DNA of 64,000 nucleotides, taken from assembly GCF_028657945.1 (NCBI RefSeq), contig NZ_CP059693.1, positions 5,394,001 through 5,458,000 of the forward strand. Direction: 5' to 3'. The DNA comes from Thalassomonas haliotis. Lineage in GTDB: Bacteria > Pseudomonadota > Gammaproteobacteria > Enterobacterales > Alteromonadaceae. Numbering within the stretch: position 1 is the stretch's first letter; each line of letters begins with the position of its first letter. Positions 54,430 to 62,789 of this stretch are shown here, in pieces. The notes under the pieces are model-generated. The model had not been told where the DNA came from. It searched no databases and worked only from the letters and a program-made list of their open reading frames with translations. A program made the position numbers and the translations under genes.

Positions 54430-55437
54430 TCAGGCATTTAGCTGCTGGCAAATCACCTTAGTGGTAAAGCCTTTTTTATCAATCAGGTGCTCCACTTCCG
54501 CCACAAACCAGGAACCGTCGATACCTTCCCTGACCCGACTGATACTAACCGTACCGCCGGCCCTGATATCCGGTTCGCCAATCACCATAATTTCTATGGT
54601 TTTCGCCATCCGGCGGGCATGGTTTAACCGGGTTTGTGCCGCCCATTTTGCCGTGGTTTCATCGGCATAGGTAAAACTTAAGTCAAAACAGGGAGAGCCG
54701 GAACCCACCTCTACCATAGTGCGGGTGGCACTGACAAAGTTATGATACCAGGCCCGGCACGATTGATAACCCGGGTATTGGCTTTGCAGGGTACGCCAGC
54801 TGAGCAAATCTTCAATATCCAGCGCCACCTCGGCTATGCCCTTGCCGCTGAGGGTTTTGCCTGTGCCGCGCGGCATAAAAAAGAGCACATTTTCCTGTAC
54901 CTTACACACGGCATCATAATAACTTGCCAGCCGGGTCAATAACTGGATGTCGCTTTCGCTTTGCTCTATTTGCGGCAGAACAATGCTTTGGAGTTCGGGT
55001 GACATCTTTGCCTCCAGGCCGTGGTTACCGGCAACTTTGGCAAACAAGTCCTTAAGCAGCAAAGGCTCTTCAGGTGTCGATAACCAGCTGAATTTCACCG
55101 GCGCCTTTAAACTTTTTGCCCACAGGCGTTTATCGCCATAAATGGTTAATTTGTCTCGCGGGCCATTAAGAGCAAACTCGCCAACATTATACTCACCAAA
55201 ATCAATCAAGATCTCCTTTTCATCTTCTTCTTTGCCGTACCCCAGGGAAATACGAACCTTGTCGTCATCGCCGGGCAACTGGATACGGTTGTCGATATGA
55301 TCATCCACCACCAGTACGCAGCTGTCGCTGACCAGGCCCATTTTCTGGTTTACCCGCACAGAGATCACACGCTCCATCAACTTATTGCTGATGTCTTTAC
55401 TGTTGGCTTCGATATTAAATATTGGAAATTTTTTCAT
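54430..55437 (-). CDS. D: P2-like tail protein D (baseplate hub / late control D family)
   Basis: This 335-residue protein follows the gpD/VgrG-hub pattern: an N-terminal beta barrel (MERVISVRVNQKMGLVSDSCVLVVDD), QSESDIQLLTRLASYYDAV in the middle, and a C-terminal DIRAGGTVSISRVREGIDGSWFVAEVEH. It is the baseplate hub through which the tube passes. It is the last gene of the tail operon, as in P2 (order T-U-X-D). Confidence 0.92.
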   Translation of the reverse strand: MKKFPIFNIEANSKDISNKLMERVISVRVNQKMGLVSDSCVLVVDDHIDNRIQLPGDDDKVRISLGYGKEEDEKEILIDFGEYNVGEFALNGPRDKLTIYGDKRLWAKSLKAPVKFSWLSTPEEPLLLKDLFAKVAGNHGLEAKMSPELQSIVLPQIEQSESDIQLLTRLASYYDAVCKVQENVLFFMPRGTGKTLSGKGIAEVALDIEDLLSWRTLQSQYPGYQSCRAWYHNFVSATRTMVEVGSGSPCFDLSFTYADETTAKWAAQTRLNHARRMAKTIEIMVIGEPDIRAGGTVSISRVREGIDGSWFVAEVEHLIDKKGFTTKVICQQLNA

Positions 55438-55439
55438 GT

Positions 55440-55652
55440 TTAGTCCCAGATATTTATCGTATTCTCGGTTTTCACCACCGCGAGTTCAGGTAACACTATG
55501 GTGATATTTTCCGGGTAAATCACACCAAGTTCGGCAAGGCCAGGGTTAACGGCCAAGACTTGCTCTACCGCCCCCGACTGACGGCCATAATGCTTCCAGC
55601 AGACATAATCCAGGGAATCCCCCTGCCGGGTTTGATATTTAACACTTGCCAT
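55440..55652 (-). CDS. X: P2-like tail protein X (LysM-type)
   Basis: This 70-residue protein has YQTRQGDSLDYVCWKHYGRQ and VLAVNPGLAELGVIYPENITIVLP, a LysM fold as in gpX. It helps join tail tube and baseplate in P2-like phages. It lies 2 nt upstream of D and 12 nt after U. Confidence 0.93.
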   Translation of the reverse strand: MASVKYQTRQGDSLDYVCWKHYGRQSGAVEQVLAVNPGLAELGVIYPENITIVLPELAVVKTENTINIWD

Positions 55653-55664
55653 AATTTCCCCCTG

Positions 55665-56108
55665 CTATTCAACTTTGAATTTGTATGCTTTTAACGACAT
55701 GGAAAAGGTAATTTCTCTGGGATTACCATCGGCTAAAAACAAGGTACGCTCCTCATTGATAGAGCTGATACACCATTTACCTAAAATCCTGCCGACCCCG
55801 CCAATACCGCCGGCTGCAGCTTCCACATAACAAAGCTGAAGCGGCTCACCTCTACTGGCCTGCTTGCGCATGTCATCAACCTGCTTTAAGCCGTTGGCTG
55901 CCATTTGCGGGTAAATAATCCCCTCAATATCCAGGGTACGCTCTCCCGGTCCGATATATTGCATTAGCGGACTGTTTGTCTTTGTTGGCGCCTCATTAGG
56001 CTCCCAGCGATAGCTGGAAGCATAACTGAGCTTATTAAAGCTTGCGGCTTTCACCGCAAACTCAAATTCCCCCAACTTCATCATGTAGTTTTTATTGCTT
56101 GACGCCAT
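55665..56108 (-). CDS. U: P2-like tail protein U
   Basis: This 147-residue protein shows the gpU pattern: MMKLGEFEFAVKAASFNKLSY, RTLDIEGIIYP and a C-terminal GKWCISSINEERTLFLADG. It is a tail terminator-related protein in P2-type tails. It begins 2 nt after the T stop, so T, U, X and D are tightly coupled. Confidence 0.9.
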   Translation of the reverse strand: MASSNKNYMMKLGEFEFAVKAASFNKLSYASSYRWEPNEAPTKTNSPLMQYIGPGERTLDIEGIIYPQMAANGLKQVDDMRKQASRGEPLQLCYVEAAAGGIGGVGRILGKWCISSINEERTLFLADGNPREITFSMSLKAYKFKVE

Positions 56109-56110
56109 GA

Positions 56111-58771
56111 TCAGGCCACCTCATCCATATAACGTAGACGCACGCCGCGCAGGGCTTCACGTTCTTTTTCTTCGAGTTGTCGTTTGATTTGCATGGCGAG
56201 TTTATGCTCGTCCATACCGTCACTGGCATTAACCGTGATTTCGGCATTAACCGTTACCGAGGCATTGCCAGATAGAGCGGTAGATGCGCCGGAGTTAACC
56301 CGGGCAACATCCGTACCTTGCCGGTTTAACGCACTCATCTTGGCCGGTGATAGCCCTTGGGGAGCTGCGGCGCCGCTAGCCGTTTCATCCGACAGCGCAT
56401 TATTTAAAACACTTGCTGCCGCTATCCCCAGCGGATTTTGTGCCGGGGCTTTTTCAGCAGCATCACCACCAAAAATACCCGATACCAGGCCACCGACAGA
56501 GCCGCCTAAACTTTCACCGCCAAATGCCCCCAGGGCGCCGCCGATCAGACCACCGATAGCGGTACCGAACACCGGGATGACGGAGCCCATGGCCGCGCCT
56601 GCGGCGGCTCCTGCCAGGGCTCCGCCCATCCCTCCTGCAGCTGCTCCCACCTGCTTGCTTTTTTCGCCGCTGCTGAGGCTGTCGTCGGATAAGGTGGTGG
56701 CAATATTGGCCGCCCCCATAAGCGCAGTCACCGGAGCCGCCACCCGCCCTAATAACTTAGATGCAGGACCTTTAAGCAAGGATTTAAAGAATCCCCCTTT
56801 GCCTTTACCGGCCAACGCCTTGCCAAATGAGCCTAACTTGCCCTGCTTAGGCGAAGCTTTGGCTTTAGGCTTAGCTTTTTGCTTCGAACGATCGTCTTCA
56901 TCATTAACGTCCGTTAGCTGAGATGCTCTAAAGCCCTTTTTACCCTTAGCTTTGTTTTTTCCTTTGCCTTTTTTCGTCTTGTTGCCTTTGTTTTTGCGCT
57001 GTCTTTTCTTTTCTTGTTCCGCTTCCGCCATGACTTCATCCTGCGACTCACTAAACAAGTTGTCGTACAGGCCGTCCATAGACTCAAAGATATCGGCAGC
57101 GCCGTCAAAGCCAAAGCCTTTTAATAAATCTGGCGCCGCGTCAAGTACGGAAGAAAGATCCCCCGCGATAACTTCTTTAAAGTTAACCTGTTCCAGACCA
57201 GCAATACTTTGATCAAAAATATCCGCCACCCCCCCCATATCAAAGGAACGTAATAGATCTGACCCGGCGCTGGCAATCGAGCTGACATTGCCGTTCATGA
57301 TGCTGTTGACATCAAGCTTGTCAAAAGCCGCCCGGCCTTTCGCCATCACATCGGCGGCCTGGTCTAACCCTAAGCCTTGTAATAACTCGGGAGCGGCATC
57401 AAGTAGTGAGCTGAGATCGCCGTCAAGGATCGCTTTGGTATCAAGCTTTTTAAAACCGGCAGTGCCTTTTGCCAGGGCATCGGCAGCATCGCCATAACCC
57501 AGCCCTTGCAAAATTTCCGGCCCGGCATCAAACAATGAACTTATGTCACCGTCTAACATCGCCTTAGGGTCGAGCTTTTTAAAACCCTCGGCGCTGTTGG
57601 CTAAGATATCTGCCGCGCCGTCATAACCCAGGCCTTTTAACAGCTCGGGACCGGCATCGAACATTGAGCTGATGTCACCGGCTAATATCGCCTGGGGATC
57701 GAGCTTTTTAAAACCTGCGGTGCCGTGGGCCAAAGCTTCGGCCGCACTGTCATAACCTAAGCCTTTTAACAGCTCAGGTCCGGCGTCTACCAGGGAATTG
57801 AGATCGCCATTTAATATTGCCTGGGGATCGAGTTTTTTCAGTCCTGCTGCATGACCAGCCAGCACTTCGGCTGCACTGTCAAAACCAAGCCCCTGCAAGA
57901 ACTCGGGACCGGCATCATATAAAGAGTTGATGTCGCCATTTAAGATGGCTTTGGGGTCGAGCTTTTTAAAGCCTGCTGTGCCTTTAACCAGGGCAGCTGC
58001 CGCATCATCATAACCTAAGCTCTGGAGCAGCTCGGGGCCGACATCAAGTAAGGAATTAAGATCCCCTTCGATGATTGCTTTGGGGTCGAGCTTTTTAAAG
58101 CCGGCGGTGCCTTTGACTAAGGCTTGCGCCGCATCATCATAACCTAAGCCCTTTAACAGCTCGGGGCCGGCATCAAGCAATGAGGTCAGATCGCCGGCAA
58201 GCACACCTTTGACATTGAGCTTGTCGATAGCCGCCTTGCCCTGCTCAAAGGTTTTGGCGGCATCGTTAAGTTCAAATGAGCGCAACAGTTCAGGTGCGGC
58301 AACACTCAGTGAGCTTAAGTCACCACCGAGTACGCCGTTAATATCAAGCTTGGCAATACCCGACTGGGCTTTTTCCACCACATCGGCGGCGTCATCGAGT
58401 TTAAAAGCCCGGAGAAATTGCGGCGCGGCACCGGTAATTTTCGTCAGATCTTCCGCCATCAGGTTTTGGAAGTCTAATTTCGCCAGGCCGTCCATCGCGT
58501 TGACTAATTCCGGCGATTTTGTTTTAAAACCCAGCTGGGTCAGTTGCGTAACAATTGACCCCAGGCTCTCGCCAAGATCCGGCATTTCTTGCCGGGCTGC
58601 AGCTGCTTGTGCCTGCTCAGCCGATAATTGTTTTTTTACTTGTTTATTAACCGATGCCTGCTGTTGTGCCGCTTTTTTTTGTCTGGATTGGTTTTGTTTT
58701 GATTGAGCTTGTTTTGAAGATTTTTGCGAAGTCGCAAGGTTCTTTTCACCTTTGTTTTTCTTGACTGGCAT
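56111..58771 (-). CDS. T: Tail tape measure protein T with eleven 43-residue repeats
   Basis: The ATG at 58771 gives 886 residues; a TTG start at 58837 would translate through a perfect 13-bp hairpin and is disfavoured. After a Lys/Gln-rich N terminus come eleven tandem ~43-residue repeats (residues ~93-565), each with LDPKAI..GD..SL.DAGPELL..LGYD.AA-type spacing. Then a Lys-rich basic linker, a Gly/Ala-rich hydrophobic region (GAAAGGMGGALAGAAAGAAM) typical of tape measures, and an amphipathic C terminus follow. Tape measure length sets tail length. The repeats differ from the long helices of gpT in P2 and are the main oddity. Confidence 0.85.
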   Translation of the reverse strand: MPVKKNKGEKNLATSQKSSKQAQSKQNQSRQKKAAQQQASVNKQVKKQLSAEQAQAAAARQEMPDLGESLGSIVTQLTQLGFKTKSPELVNAMDGLAKLDFQNLMAEDLTKITGAAPQFLRAFKLDDAADVVEKAQSGIAKLDINGVLGGDLSSLSVAAPELLRSFELNDAAKTFEQGKAAIDKLNVKGVLAGDLTSLLDAGPELLKGLGYDDAAQALVKGTAGFKKLDPKAIIEGDLNSLLDVGPELLQSLGYDDAAAALVKGTAGFKKLDPKAILNGDINSLYDAGPEFLQGLGFDSAAEVLAGHAAGLKKLDPQAILNGDLNSLVDAGPELLKGLGYDSAAEALAHGTAGFKKLDPQAILAGDISSMFDAGPELLKGLGYDGAADILANSAEGFKKLDPKAMLDGDISSLFDAGPEILQGLGYGDAADALAKGTAGFKKLDTKAILDGDLSSLLDAAPELLQGLGLDQAADVMAKGRAAFDKLDVNSIMNGNVSSIASAGSDLLRSFDMGGVADIFDQSIAGLEQVNFKEVIAGDLSSVLDAAPDLLKGFGFDGAADIFESMDGLYDNLFSESQDEVMAEAEQEKKRQRKNKGNKTKKGKGKNKAKGKKGFRASQLTDVNDEDDRSKQKAKPKAKASPKQGKLGSFGKALAGKGKGGFFKSLLKGPASKLLGRVAAPVTALMGAANIATTLSDDSLSSGEKSKQVGAAAGGMGGALAGAAAGAAMGSVIPVFGTAIGGLIGGALGAFGGESLGGSVGGLVSGIFGGDAAEKAPAQNPLGIAAASVLNNALSDETASGAAAPQGLSPAKMSALNRQGTDVARVNSGASTALSGNASVTVNAEITVNASDGMDEHKLAMQIKRQLEEKEREALRGVRLRYMDEVA

Positions 58772-58828
58772 AACGTAATCCAAAGAATACAAAGAAAAAT
58801 AAGGAAACGAGATGCTTCCCGGCTTGAA

Positions 58829-58862
58829 TATACCCAATCCACCTCAAGATGGATTGGGTATA
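58829..58862. repeat. Perfect 13-bp inverted repeat before tape measure gene
   Basis: TATACCCAATCCA / TGGATTGGGTATA around 8 nt. Palindromic elements of this look are dispersed in some Alteromonadales genomes, so it may be a repeat family member. Confidence 0.75.
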
Positions 58863-58952
58863 TATATCCGCTTGCTAATAACAACAGCGAATGAACTTGT
58901 TATTAGCAAAGGGATTATTATCAGGTGATAAATTGCAGCGTTAACTTGGACA

Positions 58953-59010
58953 AATAAAAGGAGCAGCCCCTACCCATAAGGATAAGCATCTCCGTATGCA
59001 AAGCCGCTCC
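58953..59010 (-). terminator. Possible terminator between E' and T
   Basis: On the minus strand GGAGCGGC and GCTGCTCC pair imperfectly around a ~40-nt loop, followed by TTTTATTT. The long loop makes this uncertain. Confidence 0.4.
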
Positions 59011-59127
59011 AGAGCATCCATTATTTTTTAGCTATCAGCAAAGGGGACCATATCCGTGTTCCCTTTGCCGTTGTGCATCCGTGCTTGAATATCGGAAGCT
59101 AACTGCTTCCCGCCCTATTTAAAGAGC

Positions 59128-59250
59128 TCAGGCTTCCGTTTCCTGCTTATAACTCAGAGCAGCCTCAAACCAGTCGGTTAAGTCCTGCTCTGTGAGGGCC
59201 GTCAGTTCCTGCATGCCCCACCCGGTATACTTAGCTAAGGCAATAACCAT
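59128..59250 (-). CDS. GpE-family tail protein (E' region)
   Basis: This 40-residue reading, MVIALAKYTGWGMQELTALT then EQDLTDWFEAALSYKQETEA, matches the short P2 GpE/E' domain (helix, W-x-x-x-E-L-x-x-L, then a second helix with W). It is too short for ordinary ORF calling. It lies in the -1 frame relative to gene E and stays open upstream to a TGA about 60 nt into gene E. In P2, E' is made as an E+E' fusion by -1 frameshifting, so both readings are possible here. Confidence 0.7.
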   Translation of the reverse strand: MVIALAKYTGWGMQELTALTEQDLTDWFEAALSYKQETEA

Positions 59251-59255
59251 AGCTT

Positions 59256-59513
59256 TTAAGCGCTGGGGCGGGATGCGAGAAAAAGTTGCAATTTTTCCCT
59301 TAACTGCACGAAATCACTCCAGTCTAACTCTTCGATAACATCGGGAGAGACTTCACATAAATGCGAGAAGTAGTGAATTTCACTTTCCGACTCATGCAGG
59401 TCGTTACGGTCAATCATTAAACGATCACGTACCTTAGGTCGACGCATTGAAAGATTCGTATATTCATGGCCATCAATTTTAATGGGGAAGGCTAGCTTGA
59501 TATGTTCTTTCAT
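59256..59513 (-). CDS. E: Tail assembly protein E
   Basis: This 85-residue protein (HIKLAFPIKIDGHEYTNLSMRR, PKVRDRLMIDRNDLHESESE, HYFSHLCEVSPDVIEELDWSDF) matches the tail assembly chaperone family (Mu gp41/P2 gpE type). It works with the tape measure protein during tail assembly. It lies 6 nt after FII. See the E' entry for likely frameshift extension. Confidence 0.88.
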   Translation of the reverse strand: MKEHIKLAFPIKIDGHEYTNLSMRRPKVRDRLMIDRNDLHESESEIHYFSHLCEVSPDVIEELDWSDFVQLREKLQLFLASRPSA

Positions 59514-59519
59514 TGTCTA

Positions 59520-60029
59520 TTACTCTCCTAGAGCGGCACGTAATTTTGTCATTTGGTCGACACCGTTAATCACACGGGTATCGTTATAAAGATCAATCTC
59601 GTAGATAGATTCGCCGTTGATCTCTAACTTGTATTTTTGTACGGCATATTGCATCGAAAGCTTGGCTTCTTCGCCGTCTTTCCAGTTGCCCATATCCATT
59701 TCTTTGAAGAAACCTTCCAGGGTTACGACAACCGGCTCAGGATCTTTACCTTGCGCCTGGATGGCACCACGGGCCGTCATGGTCGTGGTTTTGCCACCCC
59801 AGCCGCCCATCAGCTTCATCACATCAGTGTTGTATTCCAGTAGGGAAATAGAACCTTCGAGTTTTTCTAACTGGCCGACATCAAGTTCGATCGGCGCCTG
59901 GAAACCGGAAGTCACCTCACGGGTTTTTACCGTTACTTTAGGTAAAGTGATTTCATCGGCAATGCCCAGGTAACCTTTACCGTCAACAAACAGTTTGAAT
60001 TTTTTTAAGATTTTAGGAGAAATAGCCAT
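59520..60029 (-). CDS. FII: Major tail tube protein FII
   Basis: This 169-residue protein has the gpFII look: SPKILKKFKLFVDGKGYLG, EITLPKVTVKTREVTSGFQAPIELDVGQLEKLEGS read in parts, and LYNDTRVINGVDQMTKLRAALG at the end. It forms the inner tube of the contractile tail. Its start overlaps the FI stop by one base. Confidence 0.95.
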   Translation of the reverse strand: MAISPKILKKFKLFVDGKGYLGIADEITLPKVTVKTREVTSGFQAPIELDVGQLEKLEGSISLLEYNTDVMKLMGGWGGKTTTMTARGAIQAQGKDPEPVVVTLEGFFKEMDMGNWKDGEEAKLSMQYAVQKYKLEINGESIYEIDLYNDTRVINGVDQMTKLRAALGE

Positions 60030-61189
60030 TATACAAGCTCCTCTAAGTAGTCATTAGTTAAGATGCTGCGAAATACGATGTGCTCGGCAGGCGTTGGCGG
60101 GGTGAAATCAAAGTTGAAATAGATCTTACCGGCCTGGATGCTTTCCTTACTGTTAAGGTCTTCATCTGCCCAGATTTTACCGCCCAGGATAGCGCCTTGT
60201 GCTTTTAAGCCGTCCAGGAAGGACTGCACGCCATTAGTGACATCTTCGATATAAGTTTTGGTGATGTTGCGATCCACCGCCCACATATGGGCGCGTAATA
60301 GTGAATCATTTACCATATCGGCAGTACGGACAACCGATAAGAATGCCCATTTGTCATCACCGGAAGTGGTGCGGTTACCCCATAAACGGAAGCCGTCCTG
60401 GCGAATAATAGTGGCAACTTTCCCCTTATTCAGCAGGTTGGCACGAGAAGCATCATTGCCTAGCTGGAAGTCAATGGAACGTGCGATACCGGTAATACCG
60501 TTCATAACCTGGTTACTCGGACTCCACCAGAAACCACGCTCATTGTCGGACTTGGCAATCATACCGGCAACACGGGCACTGGCAGGCTCAGTCGCAGGAA
60601 CACCATTTTTTAATACTTGAACATGAGGGTCGACAAGGAATAAGCGCTTAGAAGCAACACTGTCTTTATGCCCGATAACCGCCGAATCAGTATCATTTGG
60701 ACCATCGGCAATAACTACAGCACGTAAACTATTCGCAGCGGAAGTCAACGCCTGGGCGACACCCACTTCATGGCTGAAACCAGGCGCGACTAAAATACGC
60801 GGGGTAACCCCTAATACCGACTCAGCCCCTAAAAAGGCATGGATGCCTTCAAATTCGGCAGAAGCATCCGAGCCAAGCACGTTAGCTAAAGTCTCAGCAG
60901 GTGTACCACCTTCCTCAACACGGATAACCACAACGACAGCGCCAACCTGGTCAAAAATACCATCAAGGGCCCCCGGCAGGGTACCCTCTGCTTTATCTTT
61001 ATCGGCAACTAACGCCGCGGCTTCGCTTCTTTTACCGGCAATTAACACCGGCTTATTTGCCGGAAACTTAGCAGTATCAGCACCAGGCGCGGTACCGATA
61101 ACACCAATAACCGAACTTGTTACCGTCTTAATTGGACGTGTTCCCTGATCGAGTTCGATCACTTCTACCCCGTGGAAAATATCTGACAT
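60029..61189 (-). CDS. FI: Major tail sheath protein FI
   Basis: This 386-residue protein matches gpFI: FHGVEVIELDQGTRPIKTV at the N terminus, SAFxxA-type ALTSAANSLRAVVIADGPND, RGFWWSPSNQVMNGITGIAR, and a C-terminal FDFTPPTPAEHIVFRSILTNDYLEEL. The sheath contracts to drive the tube. A terminator precedes it, so FI starts its own transcription unit. Confidence 0.96.
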   Translation of the reverse strand: MSDIFHGVEVIELDQGTRPIKTVTSSVIGVIGTAPGADTAKFPANKPVLIAGKRSEAAALVADKDKAEGTLPGALDGIFDQVGAVVVVIRVEEGGTPAETLANVLGSDASAEFEGIHAFLGAESVLGVTPRILVAPGFSHEVGVAQALTSAANSLRAVVIADGPNDTDSAVIGHKDSVASKRLFLVDPHVQVLKNGVPATEPASARVAGMIAKSDNERGFWWSPSNQVMNGITGIARSIDFQLGNDASRANLLNKGKVATIIRQDGFRLWGNRTTSGDDKWAFLSVVRTADMVNDSLLRAHMWAVDRNITKTYIEDVTNGVQSFLDGLKAQGAILGGKIWADEDLNSKESIQAGKIYFNFDFTPPTPAEHIVFRSILTNDYLEELV

Positions 61190-61274
61190 ATGTTTCTCCT
61201 TTGAAAGTCGTCAGTAAAAAACCATGCAAAAATACCCGGCAAGCAAACTTATCGGGTGGTTAAGCAAAGTAAAT

Positions 61275-61300
61275 GTAAAAAGCCGGGTGAATACCCGGCC
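61275..61300 (-). terminator. Intrinsic terminator between W and FI
   Basis: On the minus strand GCCGGGT-ATTC-ACCCGGC is followed by TTTTTACA, right after the W stop. It separates the baseplate genes from the sheath/tube genes. Confidence 0.85.
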
Positions 61301-61363
61301 TCAATAAAATGAATTAACTGATTTCAGTTAATATGAAAAAATGATTAAGTATTAAATCAAGCC

Positions 61364-61699
61364 TTAAACCACCAGACCCTCAAGCCTTACCGGTTCACCG
61401 TTAAGCAGATAACGGCCGGTAATATCCAAGCCAAGCTTGCCGTTTTCAATCCTGGAAACGGCAACGCTTTCCAGCTCAAATCTTGGCTCCCATAAGGCCA
61501 GTGACTGGGAAATATCCATAGTGACATCCCCCACCAGTGACGGCGAGTAGGGCCGGTCGACCAGGTCAAACAGGCCGCAACCATAATCACGGCGCATCAC
61601 CCGGCTGCCCTTGGGGGTAGTTAAAATATCAACAATACTTTGTTTTAAATGGGCTAAGCCGGAAAGGCTGCGCCCGGTTTGTGCATTCATGCCTAGCAT
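61364..61699 (-). CDS. W: Baseplate protein W (GPW/gp25 family)
   Basis: This 111-residue protein has GLAHLKQSIVDILTTPKGSRVMRRDYGCGLFDLVD, read in parts, the gp25/gpW baseplate wedge signature with EFGS-like region. It has lysozyme-like fold ancestry but no enzyme role. It lies 36 nt after the PAAR gene. Confidence 0.92.
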   Translation of the reverse strand: MLGMNAQTGRSLSGLAHLKQSIVDILTTPKGSRVMRRDYGCGLFDLVDRPYSPSLVGDVTMDISQSLALWEPRFELESVAVSRIENGKLGLDITGRYLLNGEPVRLEGLVV

Positions 61700-61735
61700 A
61701 AATTATCGCTCCTGCTTTTTTGATATGACGGGTAA

Positions 61736-62035
61736 TCAGCCGCCGGCGGTAAAGGTAGCGACCCCCTGGGCCATCTTGGCGCCGCAGCCACAGGCATCGC
61801 CAAGTCGGGCAACGGCTTTGCCGCCTATGCTAAAACTACCTGAACCTGCGGCTATGGTAATTTTTTCATGCTTGACCTTAGGATCTGTGCTAAGTACATG
61901 GGTGCTGATTTCATCGCCGACCCGCAGCGGCGCAATACCGCCTATGGTAAAGTTACCGACAGTAGCGGTACCGGCCCCCGGCAAAAATAGCGAATGAACA
62001 TCGGTGATATGACCGTCAAGTGATACCTGTGGCAT
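61736..62035 (-). CDS. PAAR-type spike tip protein
   Basis: This 99-residue protein has the PAAR repeat features: DSxxV-like TVGNFTIGGIAPLRVGDEIS, TDPKVKHEKITIAAGSGSF and IGGKAVARLGDACGCGAKMAQG. PAAR proteins form a sharp metal-binding cone at the tip of gpV/VgrG spikes. Its presence as a separate gene between V and W is a variation on P2, which has a self-capped gpV. Confidence 0.85.
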   Translation of the reverse strand: MPQVSLDGHITDVHSLFLPGAGTATVGNFTIGGIAPLRVGDEISTHVLSTDPKVKHEKITIAAGSGSFSIGGKAVARLGDACGCGAKMAQGVATFTAGG

Positions 62036-62065
62036 CTGACCTCCCGTGATAAACCATAAGCGCCA

Positions 62066-62767
62066 CTATTCCTGGGCACTGATATGGCTGGCATTGAGCT
62101 TCATATTGCCGCCGGCTTCCAGGGTCATATTACCGCCCGCCTTGACACCTAAATCTTTACCGGCATCCAAACTGATATTTTCACTGGCTTTGACATTGAC
62201 CGACTTGGCTTCCAGATCAATATTTTCTTTTGCCGTCACTGTGGCATTCGCTTCGGTAACTACGGTAATATCCGCGGCGGTATTGATGTTTAAGGTACCA
62301 GCAGAAACAATATCTAAGGTGGCATCGTCCCCTTTGATATCAATAAAATATCGGTGGTTTTTGCGGTTATACTCCACCACAGTACCATCGAGGTATTGCA
62401 TCCGCTCGATATCCTGTCGCTCCTCGGCGGGAATATCGGATACCAGCTCTTGTTGCTGCTGCTGATAAACCGCGCCGAGCACCACCGCCTGGGCAATATC
62501 GCCGCAAGGGGCCAGCACTAAGACCTGTTCATCTATTTCCGGCGCCTGCCAGTTAAGGTTGTTGCTGGCCCTGGCGGTTAACCAGGGCAACCAGCCGGTG
62601 AGCCAGTCACCTATTTTCACTTTGACCCGGGCGGTTTGATAATCCACCTCGGCGATAGTGCCGACACTGATCAGCTTGGCTAAGCGGTGCGGTAAATCAG
62701 CATTGCCGATATCGGCAAAAACCTGGTTTAAGTTCATCACACTCTCCCTGATTTCAACGTGAGGCAT
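62066..62767 (-). CDS. V: Baseplate spike protein V
   Basis: This 233-residue protein has the gpV OB-fold (VGTIAEVDYQTARVKVKIGDWLTGWLPWL) followed by a beta-helical spike of repeated short strands (AADITVVTEANATVTAKENIDLEAKSVNVKASENIS, read in parts) ending KLNASHISAQE. It forms the membrane-piercing trimeric spike capped by the PAAR protein. Confidence 0.93.
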   Translation of the reverse strand: MPHVEIRESVMNLNQVFADIGNADLPHRLAKLISVGTIAEVDYQTARVKVKIGDWLTGWLPWLTARASNNLNWQAPEIDEQVLVLAPCGDIAQAVVLGAVYQQQQQELVSDIPAEERQDIERMQYLDGTVVEYNRKNHRYFIDIKGDDATLDIVSAGTLNINTAADITVVTEANATVTAKENIDLEAKSVNVKASENISLDAGKDLGVKAGGNMTLEAGGNMKLNASHISAQE

Positions 62768-62789
62768 TTACATTTATGGGGTAATATCA

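Larger units (their letters stand above)
58772..59127. other. Non-coding island between tail genes T and E'
   Basis: These ~350 nt interrupt an otherwise dense tail operon. They contain several inverted repeats: 58829-58862 (13-bp perfect arms), 58872-58909 (12-bp arms, TTGCTAATAACA) and 59038-59068 (GCAAAGGG/CCCTTTGC). A possible terminator is at 58953-59010. No ORF is supported. Confidence 0.7.

Noticed and set aside
56184-58706. Long plus-strand frames opposite the tape measure gene
   Set aside because: They are antisense shadows of the Ala/Leu/Asp-rich repeats.
54430-62767. Type VI secretion system
   Set aside because: Gene set and order (V, W, FI, FII, E, T, U, X, D) are those of a P2-like tail; no TssJLM membrane complex, ClpV or Hcp genes are seen.
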